From the NCBI GenBank assembly GCA_008360975.2, contig CM039188.1, positions 26,873,944 through 26,937,943 of the forward strand: a stretch of 64,000 nt of DNA. Reading direction: 5' to 3'. A model generated the notes under the pieces. That model was not told where the DNA came from, did not search any database, and saw only the letters and a list, made by a program, of their open reading frames with translations. The DNA comes from Lichenostomus cassidix (lineage: Eukaryota; Chordata; Aves; Passeriformes; Meliphagidae). The translations under genes were made by a program, and so were the position numbers. Below are positions 12,801-27,800 of the stretch, piece by piece (positions within the stretch are counted from its first letter, which is position 1; the number at the start of each line of letters is the position of its first letter).

Positions 12801-15800
12801 TCATCCAAAGGTGTTTTCTTGGTCTCAGTGCCTTTTTTGCATTGAAGTGGAGAGTTGGTGGTATCTTTCCAAGGGAGTTCCTGGAGCTACAAGCATGGTG
12901 GGCTGCTGACAGCCCATGAATCCCATGGCAGTCCTTACTGGGTCCATGTCAGCCAGGCTGATTCACTGGGAGCCTTAATCAAAGCAAGAGTAGTGTGAGT
13001 TCCAGTCTCCAGTCTCTCCTTTGAGTCCAACTCACAGGCCAATCAAGCAGCAGTGAGCATTTGGTTTTTGGACTGGACTCCTCTCCAGTGTCATGTTGGA
13101 CCCAGACACTGTGGCAATATGTTGCTGGGGAGAAGGCTTTGACAGAGTTGATATGTTCTTGTTTGTCTCCCACAGAAACTCTGTGGCTCCAACTACCCCC
13201 TGAGCATTGCCTTCATTGTGGTGAACGAGTTCTGCGAGCGCTTCTCCTACTATGGCATGCGAGGTATGTGGCCTATGTCTGGGGACTTTCCCATCCTGGG
13301 GTCTTTGTACACACAGGACTGGTGATTCTGAGCTGTGCTGTGCGTGGTCTCAGCTGTCTTTCAGAGTTAATTAATATTTTGGAATGCAGGTATGAACAGT
13401 GTACCCTAACATTGTTTCTGTATCTGGAATGAGAAGAAGCTGGGACTAAAGGGCTCCAAATGTACCTTCCAGTCTAAATTATTATACAATTCTCTGGGTA
13501 AAACCTGGTTTTCTACTATGTGATGTCTTTCATAGTTGTGTGCAATCAGTGTGTTTGGGAATTGAATCTTACAGGCACCAAGTCTGCAAAAAGAAAATGT
13601 GCATAAACAGAACTAGAGGTTATGGTAAGATAAGCTAGAAAATACATTTTTCAGCTGAACATAAATGTTTATGAGAAAAGAATGTCTGGTACTCATATAT
13701 CTCATTTTAGCTTCTTGTGTGTGAGAGATTGTGAGGAACAGGTCTGGAAGCACAAATCTTTCCACAGCAGTGCTCAGTTGCTAGACAAATCAGTAGTTTT
13801 CTTGCCACCATGATCCTGCTTACCTGCAGAGATACACATTAATTATATATGATTTTTTTTGTTTCCTTTTAGCTGTCCTGACACTGTATTTCTTAAGCTT
13901 CTTCCACTGGGATGAGAATCTCTCCACCGCTGTGTACCATGCCTTTTCTGCATTGTGTTATTTCACACCTGTCATTGGAGCCATCATGGCAGACTCATGG
14001 CTGGGGAAATACAAGTAAGTGAAGACATCTCTCTAATTAAGTCAGCATGCATTGACACCATGCAGCCTGTGCTAGGGCAGTGCTGTTTTTGCTCCCAGTT
14101 TTGAGCTAGCTCAGAGTGCAGCAAAGACACACTTGTGAAGGTCAGCTCCTCTCTGTTAACAGAGCTGATCTGTTTGCTCGTGCTTGTCCGTGCTCCTCTT
14201 ACACCCAAAGGCCAATAACCAACAAACCTGGGACAAATTAAATGTCACAAGCACACTTTTCCTCCACTTTCCTTCCCTACCTGACTTCAGGAAGGTGAGA
14301 TATAGGGTAATTAACTCTCAGTTTGCTAAGTTCTGCTTCAGAGAAGAATTCAAAGATAGGGGGGAAGTAATGTCATCATGTAGATCTCACAGATTCAGAT
14401 GAAATGTCACTAACTCTGATGTACTTACACTTCTCACAGCATAGGGAATGTGTCAGCACACCCACTTTTATGCCTGAGAAACCTGGGCTCTTTCTAATCA
14501 TCTCCATCAGCACATATCCAGGTGAACTCTTCCTGAGTAAGAGTTCTTAGGCAGTCTTCTGATGATAAGTGCTGGAGCCAACATCTGCCCCAGAGTGGTG
14601 AAGAGTAGCTGGATGTAGGACTTCCTTTGCTTGGCACTGTTTGTTCATTGTCTGAGGAGTCTTGGCTGTCAGGGTGATGAAGTGCAGCTGAACCCTTCTC
14701 TCTAGGACTAAGCATATCTGGCAGAAGAGTCTCAACAGGAAATAGCTGCCATATGCCTTTCCAGAAGGAATTTCTTAAGGAGATGTCAGCATCCTTTTTT
14801 CTCTGGGCTCAATTTCAGTCATTCTTCTGTCCCTTTGAATGAAAAAAATAACAGTGGTAGTTTATTAACTTCATTATTTAAGGTCACATAGCAATGTTCA
14901 TTGATATTTGAGGATGTCTACCTTGCATGATGTTGTGAGAAGATAAATCTTTATACAGACTCTGGTGTGTTAGGCAAGAGACTTTCCCTGAAGTAATCCC
15001 TGTAACTTAATGGGAGGTGGCTTTTGCTGTAGTAGCTGGATCTTGGCCAATACCAAGGATAGATAACAGATTAGAGGGGCTTCTTGGAATGATCTGATGT
15101 GTCTCTAAAGTAGCTGTTGCAACCAGGGTTTGAATGTATCAGGAGCCACTTCCATGCTCAAAGCTCACAGGACTTCTTCTAATTGTCTCTGTTGTACCAA
15201 GTCCTTTGATTCTCTCTCTATGTTTCATCTGCACATGAATACATAGATTTTTCTTAATCCTGAAAGAGATGAAGGACTAGAATACACTCAAGAGTCTGAT
15301 CATGCTACTCAGATTTCTTCTTCTCCCTCACCAACACGAGAGGCAAATGGGTGAGCTCAGTCTTTCAGAGGTATTTGGGACACAAAACAGATTTACAATG
15401 AGGAAACCACACTCCTAATTCAGGTTTGTTGGTTAGGTGGGTTGAATGTGGGCAACAGAATCTAGAGATCCTGTCCAGTCAAGGGATTCACTTATACATA
15501 TCCTACAAAATGCCAGTTATTAGTAATCTGGAAACTGAGTTGGACCTGAACAGTGCTCTTCTCTTTGCAGTCTTCCATGCATGACAAGACTCGAACACTT
15601 TTCATTTATTCTGCTCAGTAATGTCTACAAATAAAGCAGGGGCTATCCCTCCTTAATCTGAACCCATTTGCATATCTATTCCTTCTAGTGCACTCAGTGT
15701 TGACACAAAGGAATTATAGCTGCCTGCTGTACCAGTGGCAGAACAAACCAGCTCCTTGTGTGTCTGCCAAGTAGAGCTGCCATATCAGCAAGCATGAGCA

Positions 15801-18800
15801 CACTGTGTTTTCAGCACCTTCAGTCACTGCCGTTTCCTTTCCTCACAGGACGATCATCTACCTCTCCATTGTGTATGTTGTTGGCCATCTGATAAAATCA
15901 GTCGGTGCCATTCCATCCCTGGGCAACCAGGCAGTTCATGTGTAAGTAGCCCTTGAAGCCACAGTGCTGTAGCAGGTTGGGATGGTAGTTGATTTACCCA
16001 AGTCTGTAATTAGCTTCACCTCCATCAGACCAGCATTTTGGGGGCTGTGTGTGGGTTATGTTCTTCAGGGAAGGGTTAGGGACATCTGAGCAAGAGCAGA
16101 AGGGTGGATCTAGTGTGTGAACATGCCAGATGGAGTTGAAAATCACCACACAGACTCTAACCCCTTTGACACAGGCACCTGGGATTGCCCCTCTCTGCTG
16201 TACCATGCTACTGGTTTGGTCTCCTCCACCCAACTGCCTTCTCCTTCCTCCCTCATTCATCAGCAGAGCTGTCCAGCTCAGCAAGGTTTTCCCATGTGCA
16301 TGGGAACACAAAGCTGAAATACATTTTCTGATCATGGGAAGGGTCTGTCTCCTCCACAGGATACAACCTTCTAGATTCTGAACTGATAGGCTTGTCAGAG
16401 TAGTGTCTCTGGAAGCACCAAGCTGGTTTTGTCTGTGTGGTCACAGCTCAAAAAATATGCACATGCAGGCAGAAGCATATTATGTACAGAACAGTTGTCT
16501 GTTGTCGCAGACCTGGCCAGTCCTGATACTCTTGTTTTCTACAGACATTATCTGTCAGGCCAACAATGGTATTTTGAAAACCACTGGGAAGTAGAAAGCA
16601 CACAAGAATGAGCCTAATTTGAACAGTTTGTCTGCTCTTACTCAGGCTAGAAGGCTGCAAAAAGTACTCCCCTTTTTCTTCTTTTTCTTTTCCTCAGTTG
16701 ATCTCTGAAATAATTTGTTGTCATATGAGTGAAAAATAATTCCACAGATCTTTGATCTCCTATATGTCCATTGGACCTCAGAACAACAAGAAACTGACAA
16801 AACCAGTTTGGTTTATTGACTGGTACAGAATGCAGAAAATAGGAAAATTAATTTGTTTTCCACACTTAGCTGGCTCATCATCATTAGCCATGTGCAAAAC
16901 TCAACATTATCAGAGGAATCATGGTTGGGTGACACTAAAATGCTCTCATAAGCACTGGAAAGGTTTTGCAATGGTGATATTTTTGTTCTTGCATGAAGGG
17001 TCCTGTCTATGCTTGGTCTGTTTTTGATCGCCCTTGGAACTGGAGGTATCAAGCCCTGTGTCTCTGCATTTGGTGGGGACCAGTTTGAAGAGGAACATGT
17101 AAGACTTCTTTTATTTCCTAAAATCTGCAGTGTCTGCTTATTTTTTGAGGATGTTTATGTGATCAAAATCCTGTTGTGCTAGAATAAAGGCCAGTTTGCT
17201 TGAAAAGGCATAGTAAGATGTGAGGTAGGATGGTTTGCATAAGACTTGAGAGAATCTAAATGCTTCAGGAAGGGAAAATTGTCATTTGAAAATTGTCATC
17301 AGAACAGGATTGATGCTGGAAAGGATAGGTCATGATTGCATCAAATCATCTAAATATTAATTGTACATCAGAGTAGTTGAAAAATCCTGTCTTGCATATC
17401 ATGGAACTGTGTATATTATGAACCAGCTTAACAGGGGTGGTTATAATGCACTGCACTGGAATACAGCAAATGAAAGAAAAGATAGTATCACCAACCTATG
17501 ATTCTGTGGGATTTTTTTTCCTCAAATCAGTCATAATCTGTGTCTCAGATGTTGTTCAGAAAGAACTGTAGGGATTTCCAGTCTTTGAAAGTAGTACCGG
17601 AATGTTTTCTAGATATTCCAGAATGGAAGGTTCTGAAGAGTTGAGAAAATGTTTCTGTTTAGCTCTGTTTGTGCTTTGTGTCCTGTGAATTGTAGTTCAG
17701 GTGCTTTGTGTCCTCATTCTCTGTCATGAGTGCTTAGCCCCTCATCTGCACTAATCTCAAACTCCCATTATTCAGCACAGGGGCTCAACCAGGGATAAAG
17801 TAGTGCTTAAGGAAGCAAAGCGGGTCAGGGAGTGCTAATCCTCAGGCAAAATGCTAAATTTTTGAATTGACTTCAAGTTAAATAGATTTATGTTGACCTA
17901 ACACACAAATAAAAATTTCCATTTTCTTAATGACAAGTATTCAAATCAGCAAGTTCTGTGCATGGCCTAAGTCCTCAAATATGTAGAAGGCCACTGCTAC
18001 AAAAAAAAAAGTGTTGGGGTCTGTGATGAGTAGGCTTCAACTCAGGGAGGATTATTTAGGACTAACAGTATGAATTTTTTTTCCAGAAATTGATCTACAG
18101 AAATATTGGAAGATACTAGGACCTTTAGGAGATGGAAATTCCCATCAATGGAGGCATTAAAAAAGAACATTAGATTAATAGTGTGTCAGGAAAAGCATTG
18201 GTAAAGTTGGATAAGAATTGGCCCCTTGGCCTTGGACAAGGAGTCTGGTAGGGCAGTTTTCTCCTTGTCTCTTGCAATGCCCTAGAAAGTAGTCAACATG
18301 TAATGAAATTATGTAAACTAGATTTAAAATTTTGGGGAGACTTGTGCTTTCTGCACATGGACTGTGTGATGCTGAAGTGATTAAGCTTATGATTACAAAG
18401 GAGTAACAAAACATGGCATGTTCCATGGTCACTTGTGCAAAGTAGATCCTCCTGCAGGCATGTCCACACTGTGCTGTCAGTTGGGTCTGGTGCTTTAGGG
18501 GATGCTGCAGAAGGGCTATCAGCAATGCTCTGGTGGTCACCAGCCTCCCCACCTGGCACAACTCTGACCAAAAGCAGGCTTGCAGCACAGCACACGTGCT
18601 CTGGAACAGCTACATGCATCCCAGAGTGTGGGCATCCTGGCTTGCAGCACCAATAGTTGTCCCAAAAGGATTCTAAGAGGTGCTACAGCAGCATTTAGAG
18701 AAGTGCTATTTATATGAATATTAATGATTAATAGTGTTTATCCAGCATCTTTCAATTACCACCTAATTACAGTATGATAATATGTAACACTTATCTTCAG

Positions 18801-21800
18801 AGTGTTTTATAGACTTCAGCTAATGAATCTCAGCACCCCAGTTAGGCACATACATATTATTATCCCAAACTTATGGCTACAGTGAGTTACAGAGAGAAAA
18901 CTTGAACTGCCTGTGTGTGGGCCTGTACCCATTATCCAGCATTCAGACTACATCTCTCCAACAAATTTATCAAATACAAAGGTTCAAACGTTCATCTGCG
19001 TGTTACCTTCAAGAGAAACTAATTTAGAGAAAGGAAACCGTAAAAAGCATTCTGAAAAGAACAATGTGTTCTTCTCTATTCATTCTTTTCAAAATAGAAA
19101 AAGTTTTCTATAAAAAAAAGTTTCTATAAAATGGAAAGTTTTCTATTTTACCATTTTGAAATTACTTGGCCTTTCAGAAGAAACAAATGTTTTATGCTAT
19201 GTGATAGGAAGTTTAAGTCATCAGAATTGGAATGAGAAGTTTTGATTTTGTAAGGAATGAAAGGTTCGAGGCCAACCAGAATATTTCTTCCCTCTGGAGT
19301 GGCACTGAAGGGGACTTATGTTTTATTTTCTCCCACTCCAGGAAGAATGAAATAAGTTTTGAAAATTCCCTATGAAATGAAGCATTTGATTCCCCATTAA
19401 TTTTCAGGACACCAATAAACTTCAGCTGAGCCCTTAAGTGCACAGGCTTAGTTGTTTCGCCTGAAAACTAGGGATGAGGTAGTTTTGTGTATAAATAACT
19501 AAATTGCCCCTGCTATTCCTTGAGACAAGTTTATGTTTTGAGGTAAATGCACAACATCAGTCTGATCCTCTTTTAAGTACTTTAGGAGCATAATAGTCTT
19601 GGATGTGCCACTTTGAGAATGGTACTACTACAGAGAGTGATGGGGACTGATTTGGCAGGAGGTCAGACAGGGAAAATAGGTTATCTGCAGGAGATTTCCA
19701 AATGCCTTTGTCTATGGGATTAGGAGTCCAAGTTAAAAATGCCTGAACAAAATTGTATTTATGATATGTTATATGAATGTGAAGCTGCTGTGCATATTAA
19801 TTAAGGACCAAAGCTGCTTTCAAGCAGTGCAGTATGGTGTTTAAGGTGCTAAATAGCTTTCTCTTTGTTTCTTTATTTTCTGGTTGCCAAGGAGATCAGG
19901 CTTATAATGTACAGTACCTTTTCTCAAATTAGCTAATCCAAATTATGTTGTTAATGTATGTCTGTTCTAAAGATTAAGACAATAGGAAGAAAATTCCTTA
20001 TTCCAATCAGTATAATTTGCAAGCTGCTAGGTCATTATTTTTGTAGTTATTTCTGCTTTTCTCTGACCATTTTTATTTCCATCACTAAAATCTGAAAATG
20101 TGTGAAATAAGATATTCCAAATTTTTTATGCATCACTATCCTCTTCTCTTACCACCACATTCTTTTCGATAGTTGTTTCTCTAGACTTTATCATGTCAAG
20201 AGCTGCATGCTTGAGTTTATCACAGCTCTCAGAAGTTCTGAGTTGCTCAGATATGATGGGTTAGAGACATGTCATGTCTTGACTAGAAGAGGGCAGGACT
20301 GTGAGGACTCTACTGCACCACCCTCAACAAGCCATGGGAGGGCTATCCAGGAATGGGGAAGATTGCTGAGGCTGCTCATTTCTTTAGTTTTCTTTATGAG
20401 GACAAATAACTAGTCACAAAGGTAGAGTGAAAAAGAAAACATAATTTTTCTAGTTTAGTAGTAGAAAGTTCTGGGTTATCAAAAGCACCATCAAGGCCAG
20501 AAATGGAATACAGTAGATAGTAACACCCACTACTGTTTTCTATTAAGCATGAGAACATGCCATGGAGATGATTTTTATAAGGCTTTCAAATCCTTTAGTC
20601 CAGGATAAATAATTTATGAGGACTGAATGGGTTATCCTTAAACACTCTAGGAAATCAAATTGTGGGAAAGCCAAAATCTCATGTTGGTGAGGGTCTTCAT
20701 AACTGTGCTGGGTCAAGACAGAAAGCCCTTAATCCAAGTAAGGAGACCCCCAGACTCCTTGGTGGGCGGCAGTGGGAGGTGATGGGGCTCTCACTCGCAC
20801 CTTCTCACCACCCACTTTACAAGGGGACATAAAGAAAGCCCTCCCATGCTTTCCCACCTCCCCCTCTTCCCTGCAGTAATTCCCTGTGATAAGAGGCTTC
20901 TTGCCATACGAAGTAGCAATATTTCCTGTTGGCTGCACCATCAGTTACAGGAAGGTTTGTTAGGTTTTTGGATCTCAGGATTCATTACTTAAGAGCTGTC
21001 CTCTTTTAGCTGCCTGCAATTCTTCACATTTTCTCTAGTTTTCTAGCCTTGTGAATATTGTTGTCTCAGGGAGCAAAGGAAGCAGGACACATTAGAAGGA
21101 AAGGAGACAGAACAGCAGTCCCTGAAGAGTTTCCTAGCACTCAGCTAAGTTAAAGCTTTGCATTCAAATGATGTTCAGGTCATAGAGATGTGGCTCAAAG
21201 TGCCCTAGGAAGCTCTCTGCCAGGCTTCATGTCTGAAGCAATTTTCCCCACTACCTTTATTGACTCAGGTGTCCCAGAGCTGGTGATACAGATGAGCATG
21301 GGGTAGGTCAGGTAGCCTGTTTTTGTTTCTCCTCTCTGCTGGCCTGCCCACAGACAGGGAAGAGGCTTAGCACTGTACACAGCACACATGTGACTGTGCA
21401 TGTATGTCTCCCACAAGCAAGGAGAGACTGTGCACACACATTACTCCTGCAGAAAGGACCAAACTCTCCATCGAGTTCTTGTTGCTTTCCAAATTATGCA
21501 TTATGCAGGAAGAAAGAAGACCAACAGGAATCCTTTAACTCTACCAACTATAATATGTTACAACTTAAGTTAAATTCAGAACTATTTTTTTTTTTTAGTT
21601 CATCCATCCATCAGGCTCTTGAATTTGCTCCCCTGGATTTAATTTACCCTATTAGTTTGAGGTTGACTGGCCTCACCTTGGTGGTCTCCTCTTTGATGGA
21701 TACTTCTCAATTGCTGGCACTCTTTCATATATGCTCTGATTACCAGTTCCTTAAAATATACATGTTTCTTTTTATATTTCTACACAGGAGAGGAGGGGAA

Positions 21801-24800
21801 AAAAAAAGAGCTCAGACATAGGAAGAAATTATGAGCTTGTCAAACCATGCCAAATTGGATTGAATTAGGTGACAAAGGATCTGAATCATGCTACTTGTTC
21901 TGAATAAGTAAATGCTCTCCCCTCTTTCCAATCTCACAAAGCAGTGGCTTTTCCTCTGAAATGCCAAAAAGCCCCAAAGCACTTCTCAAGTAATGTGAGC
22001 TGATTTGTGTGAGCATTTACCATCACCTGAACACAAGCTTGTTTGCTTAACATTTTATGCACTTTGTCAATATTTACCCAGCCTTCCTAACAAGAGAATT
22101 GATAGTGTTCAATTTGCAAGCCCAATGCTGTGCTTTAGCCATGACATTGATATTGTCTTCTCTTGTTTTAGACCTCGGAGAGAAGCAAGTTTTTTTCCAT
22201 CTTCTATTTATCCATTAATGCTGGAAGTTTGATCTCCACGTTTGTAACTCCTGTATTAAGAGGTCAGTGTGGGTTTAGAATGAAACAATAAATTAGCTGC
22301 CCTCTAACTACTCTGCTATGCATAGTTAGGCTCTTATGACAACAGAATGGCAGAAATTATATTATCTGTGGAGTGGTCAGTGCATTACATTTACACCTTG
22401 TTAATCCTGCTGTAGCAGCATAACAGATTTATAATACAGGCAGACAAGTCACAGAAATTATATTTCTGGTAGTATTTCAAAGCCAGCCTGAACTGCAGAA
22501 TTAAAATATGAAAGGTGGAAGGACTTACATGGTCATCTAATCCCTATTGCCAGTGAAGGACTTGCCTGCAGGTAAACTGTGGATGGGAAATGATATCTAC
22601 TGTCCTGTGCAATGTCAGGCCTGAAAAACTCAGGGCTGGTTTCAAAGTCCTACCTTCTCCCTCCTACAGGGTGCTGCTGACTTCTGGAGGGCTCTGTCCT
22701 GGCATTCAGGCTTGTCTGCGTGGGTCTGCTTGCAAGATTGCTGCCCTGAGCAACTAGCCTTGAAGACAAAGCACAGGCCTATGCCCCATTTAAGACCTAC
22801 TTTATATTCTAGCCTGCTTGCAAAACCCTTTTTAGTCCCAAAGCCTTCCTGCACTTACTTCATTGTGTCACAGTGCCTCTAAGCCAAAGGGATTGGCACA
22901 CTCTAAATACCGGCACAGAGGCAGAGCAGCAGGCCATAGGTGATGGGGACAGGGACAAGGTAGTTGTCACATTTAGTTGCCATTTTTTTCATTCCATTCC
23001 ATGGCTTCCAGAAAGCTCTGTTTGTTTGGAGTGTCATTTTAACAGGCCCTTGTCTCATGTTTACACCATGCACAGGGACAGAGACAAATGCTGTGTCTCT
23101 TACTCATTCTCTCTCTGGTGAGCATCTCCAGGTCAGCATTCAGTTGGGAAGGGCTTTTGCTTAATGTAGTCAATGGGCAGATGAAAATCCAGTACCTTCA
23201 AACATTAAAATGTGCCAATATAAACTAGTTGCAACATGGAATTAAAGTGGAAAGGATGGGGAAAGAGTAACATATTTGCTAAGTGTGAAATCTTTTCTTG
23301 GAAGAGAAGGAGATGCAGTTTGTAGACATTTGGCACAAATACGAAATATATACTTTTAGGTAGAGAAGTCCAACTCATTTAGCATGTTAAAAGTTCAGTA
23401 TGCTCATAATGTTGCTCCCAGCTTTGTTGTATTTCAGCTAATTCACTGAAAATAAGTAAATAAATGCTATGCATGCACATAGCTGTGCAGCTGTCTGTGA
23501 CTTCCCAGCTGCAACAAACAGGAGCAGCTGAGGGCTTCATGGATTGGTCTCCTGTTAACTGTGTTGGCTTATTTTAGCCATTTTGTCATTACTCCATGCA
23601 GTAATATCTAGTCCCTGGCATTCAAACACAGACCCCACTACTGGCTTGCTGTTTGCAACTGGAGCACAGTGCAAGAGCTGCCCTGGTCCAAGAGGCAGAG
23701 GGTTTCAGTGATCCACAGCTCAGATTGATCCAAACTATGCTGAAACACACTTGGCTTCCTAATGGGCTGCTGAAAGACCTGACATTTGGAGCAGGCTGCC
23801 CCCAGTGAGATTGGTGGTGGTGACAAAGGGAATTGGAGTTCTAAGGCTTATCCTGGGCTCCCACTTACACAGTGCAGGCATTGGCTTCCTCTTTGTCCAC
23901 TGTAGGTCGCTATGAAATCAGATTCAGGTTTTTCACTCAAGACTGATGCAGCTGACACAAAGAATGTGGAAACACAGTACTGGTTATTTAGATCTAGTCA
24001 AATACAGAATAGCTTCAGGTTATTGTAAATGCTGTGCTTTTTTTCCCAATTACAGTTCCTAGTACTTCTTTATACCTGTTTGTCTGCCCCCTCCCTTCTA
24101 CCATTTGCATCAATATTCCATTATCAGCTGCTTTTGCTGGCAGACACTAACCCTGCTTCCAAATTGTCTTCATCAAGGGAGGACAACTGTTTCAAGGAGA
24201 TTCAATTCACAGTGTCAAGCATGAGCAAAGAAAATTTAAAACCAGGGAAGTGACTGATTTAGGGAAACAAATCAAAAGCCCCAGTAACATAAGTCTAGCT
24301 GTAATGAGGTGTTTTTATTTCTGACTTCCTTTTCAGGGGATGTAAAATGTTTTGGAGAGGATTGTTATGCATTGGCTTTTGGAGTCCCAGCAGCATTGAT
24401 GGTGTTGGCGCTTGGTGAGTGGAAACAGTGATGTTTGTAATAGGAGTTACCATTTCTGAGTCCATGGATAGATGAGAAAATGCACAGATTCACTAATTCT
24501 GGATGGATACTGGGATGGGAAATTAAATGGTTCAAGGTCACCCAGCAATTCTCCAGTTCAGAATAGCAAAAAATATCAGTAGTTCATTGATGGTGGGCAG
24601 ACCACGGCTTTACTGCAATATTTTATGTTGATACTGTTAAGGGGGTGGTCTGATGGATGTTTCACAGTATAATTGTTTTGCTCTAATGCAAAGGGAGGCA
24701 CCAAAATGATTCTCCTGATGGCTTGCAGCTTTGCCTATGAGCAGGCATCACCTTTGAACTGCAATCTGAGCAGTCCTCAGAGACCCCCAGCTTGCAGGAG

Positions 24801-27800
24801 AGAAGCTTAATATGCCACTTTCAACATTTCCACGGGCTTCTTGCAGCTCGGGGCCATATTTAATGGCTCAGGCTTCTGCTGCTGAATCTATCTGCTGCAG
24901 AAGGAGCTGAATGAGATGGTACTTTGTTCTGAGCTGTCTCACTTTGCTTGGCTGAAGTAATTCCCACCATTACAGTGACAGCTTATTATTATGTTGCAAT
25001 AAAAAAAATCCTTATTGTCCAAGTGTCAGGAGGTAGCCACAATCCCCCTGCTTCCTAATGCTTACATCTTAGCCCCATTAATGTACTTGTTAAGATCTCT
25101 TCCTCAACCCTTATAAAACATTCAGCAATCTCCCCATTTTTACTGTTACTCTTTGGTAGCCAGTACAGAGGATATTCCATTAGCCTTAGTTTCACAGCTG
25201 CAAGCTGCTGAGAAGAGCAGTCCCCTTATTACACTGCATTTGTGAATTTTTGACACAGCATGGGGTGACTTCTCATTCAGCTTGTTACCTTCACTAAGAG
25301 ACCAAGCAGTTGTGTGATTTCACCACAGCATCTGGGATTTGAAAAGTTTGTCCCCCAGAGAATGTGAATGTTTCAGTCTCCACTCAGGGATTCAGGGAGA
25401 AGAATCAGGAAACTGAAGAAATGTCATCAGGCCACAGCTAACGTTCCAGCAATTATTTTCAAAAAAGTGCTTGGTCACGGGCCTGAGAAGATTCTATTTC
25501 CCCTGTGGCCTGTTCCTATCAGTTTAGGGCCACACAGGCTCCTCTGTGCACCATGCTGTGATGAATGTTTCTAGCAGAGTAGTAGTTGCCCAGGGGAAAA
25601 CGAACGTGTAAATATTGCAGTTTCAGTGAGGGCATTGGTGGAAATGTGTTTTTAGCTAGTGTCCTGCTGCCAGATTCCACGTCCTGCCTGGCAAAGCAGC
25701 TCTCTGTTCTTTTGTAACATGCTAAAATGCTCTGAGAAGTGATATATTTGACTATGTGAGGAGCATGCAGAACTGGATAAAATACCCTTTCAGCCCTGAT
25801 TGGCCCTTTCCCTGTGTTGATGGAAAGCAAGTACAGATTTAGAGGCAGATTTAGAGTGAGATTTTCTGGGCTGCTATAGTTTCTGAAGGATGGGGTAGAT
25901 TGATACCATTTAATTCCAAATGCCAAATGCTCCCAAAGGAGCCAATGGCATCCTCAGAAAATATTTCAGCAAACCTAATGGATCACCTTTTTAGAGGCAC
26001 CACCATCTTCACAGGGAGATGCTATAAATTAGGTAGTGCAGCTAACCACTCTGGGTGACTTTGCAAAAATGCAAGGTGCTACTCATCTAAACTGACTTCA
26101 GAGGTCCCTCACAGTTCTGCAGGTTGAACCTGGTTGCTAAAGGTCTTCATAGTCAGAAAAGAGAAAAGATGAGTTCCCTACAGTGCCCCACGCCTCCTGT
26201 GTTAGAACAGAGGTGCCTACTATTCTCCACTGTCTGTGGACTGACCCAGACAGTTGTGTTAGTTTAAAAAGTTGAGGTTGGTTTTTTATGTGGATTTCAT
26301 GCTCAGCTTTCACCATGCTTCTCCCTACTAATCTCTTTGGAATTCCAGTGTGCTTGGAGGCTCTCACAGAGCAGGATAAATGATACACAATCAGATAACT
26401 CCATCTCTGACAGGATTTTGAAGTCTCATTCTGATATTCTTTGTGCTTTGAGGGAGAAAACCAAGATAAAACAGTATCTTATATTGTATATCCCTTTGTG
26501 TAAACCATAATTTGAAGTAATTTCTGTTAACATCTGTGTGAGAGGCAGGGATCTTTGTGGCAGTTCTCATTAAAATGCGTGTGAGATGCAAGTGCACAGA
26601 GCTTATGTTGTATCTGGATTAATCCTCACAGGTTTCCAGTGGGTGAGGGTTGATTTCCAACATCAGGTGCAGCAATTCAATGTGGATTGTGTTTTAAGTT
26701 TAGTCTACAAAAAGCATAGACAGACTGAATTTTCAAAGTTTTGGTTCCCAGCATGAATCAGATGTGGAGGTGCCTGTTGTGCCAGAGCAGATGAGAAGAC
26801 AATAGTGACATTCTGGGGATCACATTACCTCTTGTCGGATGTTGCATTTTCTTCCATCTGAAGGCATTAAAGGGCTCCTGTATATTTATTTAGTTAAAAG
26901 TGCAATCCTGTGAGCCCCGGGGACAGAGCATTTCTGTTGAATACAGGGATGGGGAATCCTTCCCAGAAGCCAGTGCAGGATTGAGCTTCAGCCATGTGAA
27001 TTCCCATTTGGATTATAATATTTTTTCAGTTGTGTTCATTGCTGGAAGTGGACTGTACAGAAAAACACCACCACAAGGAAACGTCTTGCTGGAAGTGTGC
27101 AAATGCATCGGTGTAAGTGTGTGCAATTCTCTTTTTCATGCATGACTCTGAGGTTGCAGGACAAAAAGGTGCAAAGGGAAAGGGGAGGTGACTTTTGGAG
27201 TTCTTCTCTATGCTGCTCCTGGATGTCTTGCTGATGAGCTCTAGAAAATAAGAAACACATTTAAGTCTTAGTTTATTCTTTCAGCATTTCAATTGTTTTC
27301 CCTTAACTCCATGAACTGTTCAGTTGATGTCAGTACAACCACTAGTGGCAGATGCTACGAAACTGAAAGGAAAATTCAGAAACTCACAGAGTATCAGATA
27401 TATGACAACATTTTTTTTCAGTTGAATAATTTTTCTGAACTTTATCAGTTCAGCAGACAGTAATAGCACACATTCATATTATGGACATTCAGCATGTTCA
27501 TGTAAATGCAAGAGACACTTGCTGAAGTTGCATTAAAGCCTTACAAATTGTTTTTCATGGTGTGTGAGCTGAATACAGTATGCAAAAAAATACTCTCATT
27601 ATTAGGTGGATGATGATGTTTCTATTTCAGGAAGCTGTTGCTAACAGCAGATGTTTTCTTTTTATCTAGGTCAATCCTAGTTCCAAATTTACCTTGGGGG
27701 AACAGGCAAGATCTTAAAGACAGGATTTCTGAGTGAGGTCTGCCACTTTTTTTGCCAGGGTGGCTCAGTGTGTTCAATGACTGGAGCACACACCATAAAC

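Noticed and set aside
17485..17515. Short CR1-like terminus (CCAACCTATGATTCTGTGGG)
   Set aside because: Only about 20 bases resemble the CR1 tail, with no upstream consensus blocks.
24470..24560. MIR-like 3' blocks in intron 7
   Set aside because: Only two short words match; not enough to call a repeat.
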